The notes under the pieces were generated by a model. The model searched no databases and had not been told where the DNA came from. It worked only from the letters and a program-made list of their open reading frames with translations. A program made the translations under genes and the position numbers. This document shows, in pieces, positions 39,808-40,471 of a DNA stretch of 40,471 bases. The stretch is from AA29 sp041481445. Its GTDB lineage: Bacteria; Acidobacteriota; Vicinamibacteria; Fen-336. The first letter of the stretch is position 1, and the number at the start of each line of letters is the position of its first letter. The DNA is taken from NCBI GenBank assembly GCA_041481445.1, contig JBGPBV010000052.1:1-40471 (forward strand), in the 5' to 3' direction.

Positions 39808-39850
39808 ACGATAGAAACGGCCCCATCCTACGTCTATGGGACCTTGGTCT
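39808..39850 (-). promoter_or_regulatory. Palindrome-activated promoter, site E leftward (cox operon)
   Basis: Minus strand: AGACC-AA-GGTCC (39850-39839), CA, TAGACG as a -35-like element (39836-39831), 17 bp and TATCGT as -10 (39813-39808). The spacing is exactly that of sites B to D. It is placed to drive the entire bc/caa3 operon, with a leader of about 50 nt before coxB. Confidence 0.7.
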
Positions 39851-39881
39851 CATACTTGGCGGCCGACGCACCGGATACCAT
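39839..39881 (+). promoter_or_regulatory. Palindrome-activated promoter, site E rightward (AI-2E gene)
   Basis: The same palindrome read rightward: GGACC-TT-GGTCT (39839-39850), CA, TACTTG (39853-39858), 17 bp and TACCAT (39876-39881). Both orientations keep the 25-nt spacing, so one binding site can serve two divergent promoters. Transcription would begin near 39888, about 10 nt before the ATG. Confidence 0.65.
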
Positions 39882-39897
39882 TCGCCGGGACCGCTCC

Positions 39898-40471
39898 ATG
39901 GACACTCCACGCGACCTCCCGCGGCTCGTCTTCTCGGTGCTGTTCATCGGCGCGCTCCTCGCGCTCTCGCTGTGGATCCTGCGGCCGTTCCTGCCCGCGA
40001 CGCTGTGGGCGACGACGATCGCGGTCGCGACCTGGCCGCTGATGCTCAAGCTGCAGGCCCGCCTCTGGAACCGGCGCTGGCTGGCGGCCACGGTGATGAC
40101 GGGCGCGCTGCTCCTGGTCTTCATCCTGCCCTTCATGCTGGCGATCAGCGCCATCGTATCCAATGCCGCCGCGATCACCGAGCGGGGCCGGTCCCTGATG
40201 ACGCTGGAGCTCCCCCCCTTGCCCGGGTGGCTGGCGAGGCTGCCGTTCATCGGCGAGCGGATCGCGACCGCGTGGCGCGATCTCACCGCCGCGGGCGGCG
40301 CCGGGCTGGTGGCGGAGGTCAGGCCGTACGTCGGCAACGTGGCCCGATGGTTCGCCGGCTCCGTCGGCGGCGTCGGCGCCTTGTTCGTGCAGTTCCTGCT
40401 GACGGTCGTGGTGACCGCGATCCTCTACACCTCCGGAGAGGCGGCCGCGGCGCGAGTGCTCCGCTTCGGCG
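39898..40471 (+). CDS. AI-2E-family (PF01594) permease, 5' part, runs off window
   Basis: The frame from ATG 39898 stays open to the window end, giving 191 residues of what is usually a protein of about 350. It begins MDTPRDLPRLVFSVLF, with a helical pair (VLFIGALLALSLWILRPFLPA, TLWATTIAVATWPLM), then ATVMTGALLLVFILPFMLAI, a soluble stretch (PPLPGWLARLPFIGERIATA) and the start of the next helix (GALFVQFLLTVVVTAILY). This is the pattern of the AI-2E/YdiK/YhhT family, whose substrates include autoinducer-2 export, Na+/H+ and small molecules. No clear ribosome site is visible. It is divergent from the cox operon and shares site E. Confidence 0.85.
   Translation, partial: MDTPRDLPRLVFSVLFIGALLALSLWILRPFLPATLWATTIAVATWPLMLKLQARLWNRRWLAATVMTGALLLVFILPFMLAISAIVSNAAAITERGRSLMTLELPPLPGWLARLPFIGERIATAWRDLTAAGGAGLVAEVRPYVGNVARWFAGSVGGVGALFVQFLLTVVVTAILYTSGEAAAARVLRFG

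Noticed and set aside
1..40471. Search for CRISPR arrays, tRNA or rRNA genes, insertion sequences and prophage genes
   Set aside because: No regularly spaced repeats, T-loop motifs, terminal inverted repeats or transposase or phage motifs were seen by eye; small RNAs cannot be excluded without computation.

Overview
The window is a strongly GC-rich, densely coding stretch of a Gram-negative chromosome: an Omp85 barrel, a DUF3943 barrel, OmpA-type barrel proteins and several lipoproteins all imply an outer membrane. Together with the aerobic bc/caa3 respiratory cluster, the LytS/LytTR and FixL/FixJ-type regulators and the many domains of unknown function, it looks like a soil- or sediment-type lineage such as Acidobacteriota or a Rokubacteria-like group. 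That placement is inference from gene content; there is no rRNA or other marker here, and I see no tRNA, CRISPR array, prophage or insertion sequence.

Layout. 1-2.3 kb: the end of a trypsin-like protease, a tiny lipoprotein, an exported two-domain VOC protein and a VapBC-type toxin-antitoxin pair with a striking tandem palindromic operator. 2.6-5.9 kb: a translationally coupled four-gene operon (membrane protein with a discoidin domain, LiaF-like protein, LytS-type kinase, LytTR regulator), probably an envelope-sensing system. 5.9-7.8 kb: an RHH/MazF-type pair, a DUF3592-like membrane protein and a DUF4377-META lipoprotein. 8-15 kb: a DASS-family anion transporter, an outer-membrane barrel, a HAD hydrolase, an ATP-dependent DNA ligase, a Tat-exported aldo/keto reductase and an unrecognised 422-residue exported protein. 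15-27.7 kb: a signalling and outer-membrane region with three paralogous sensor kinases carrying the HELNQPLTA phosphoacceptor box, one receiver-only protein, one FixJ/TodT-type DNA-binding regulator, the DUF3943-Omp85 pair and a TonB_C-domain protein. 27.7-30.1 kb: a lipoprotein formylglycine-generating enzyme homologue and small exported proteins. 30.1-39.7 kb: a single leftward respiratory operon coxB-coxA-coxC-membrane protein-dihaem cytochrome c-Rieske-cytochrome b/c fusion-CtaG/polyferredoxin fusion-FixH/YtkA-like protein. From 39.9 kb: the start of an AI-2E-family permease running off the window.

Main discovery. Five intergenic regions share one promoter architecture: a 12-bp palindrome (consensus GGACCWWGGTCC), two bases, a -35-like element (TTGACG at its best), 17 bp and a -10 close to TAYCRT. 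In seven of the eight promoter orientations that fit, the distance from palindrome to -10 is exactly 25 nt when the two separate C sites are counted once each in their own direction (sites B, C1, C2, D, E plus, E minus) and 26 nt at site A. The sites stand before the outer-membrane barrel gene, the 422-residue exported protein, the DUF3943-Omp85 operon, the TonB_C gene, the kinase-FixJ regulator operon itself, the whole bc/caa3 operon and the AI-2E permease. The palindrome would be centred near -43, as for class II activators, and the FixJ/TodT-type regulator encoded at 27.0-27.7 kb is the obvious candidate to bind it. I infer a local regulon linking terminal respiration to outer-membrane remodelling, fed by up to three kinases.

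Other points of interest are a discoidin domain inserted into a LiaF-like four-helix membrane scaffold, the fusion of a CtaG copper chaperone domain to a CcoG-like polyferredoxin followed by a FixH-like gene, and short 3' remnants of lost genes, one of them an FHA-domain tail. Limits: all homology calls come from reading motifs by eye; no search was run.
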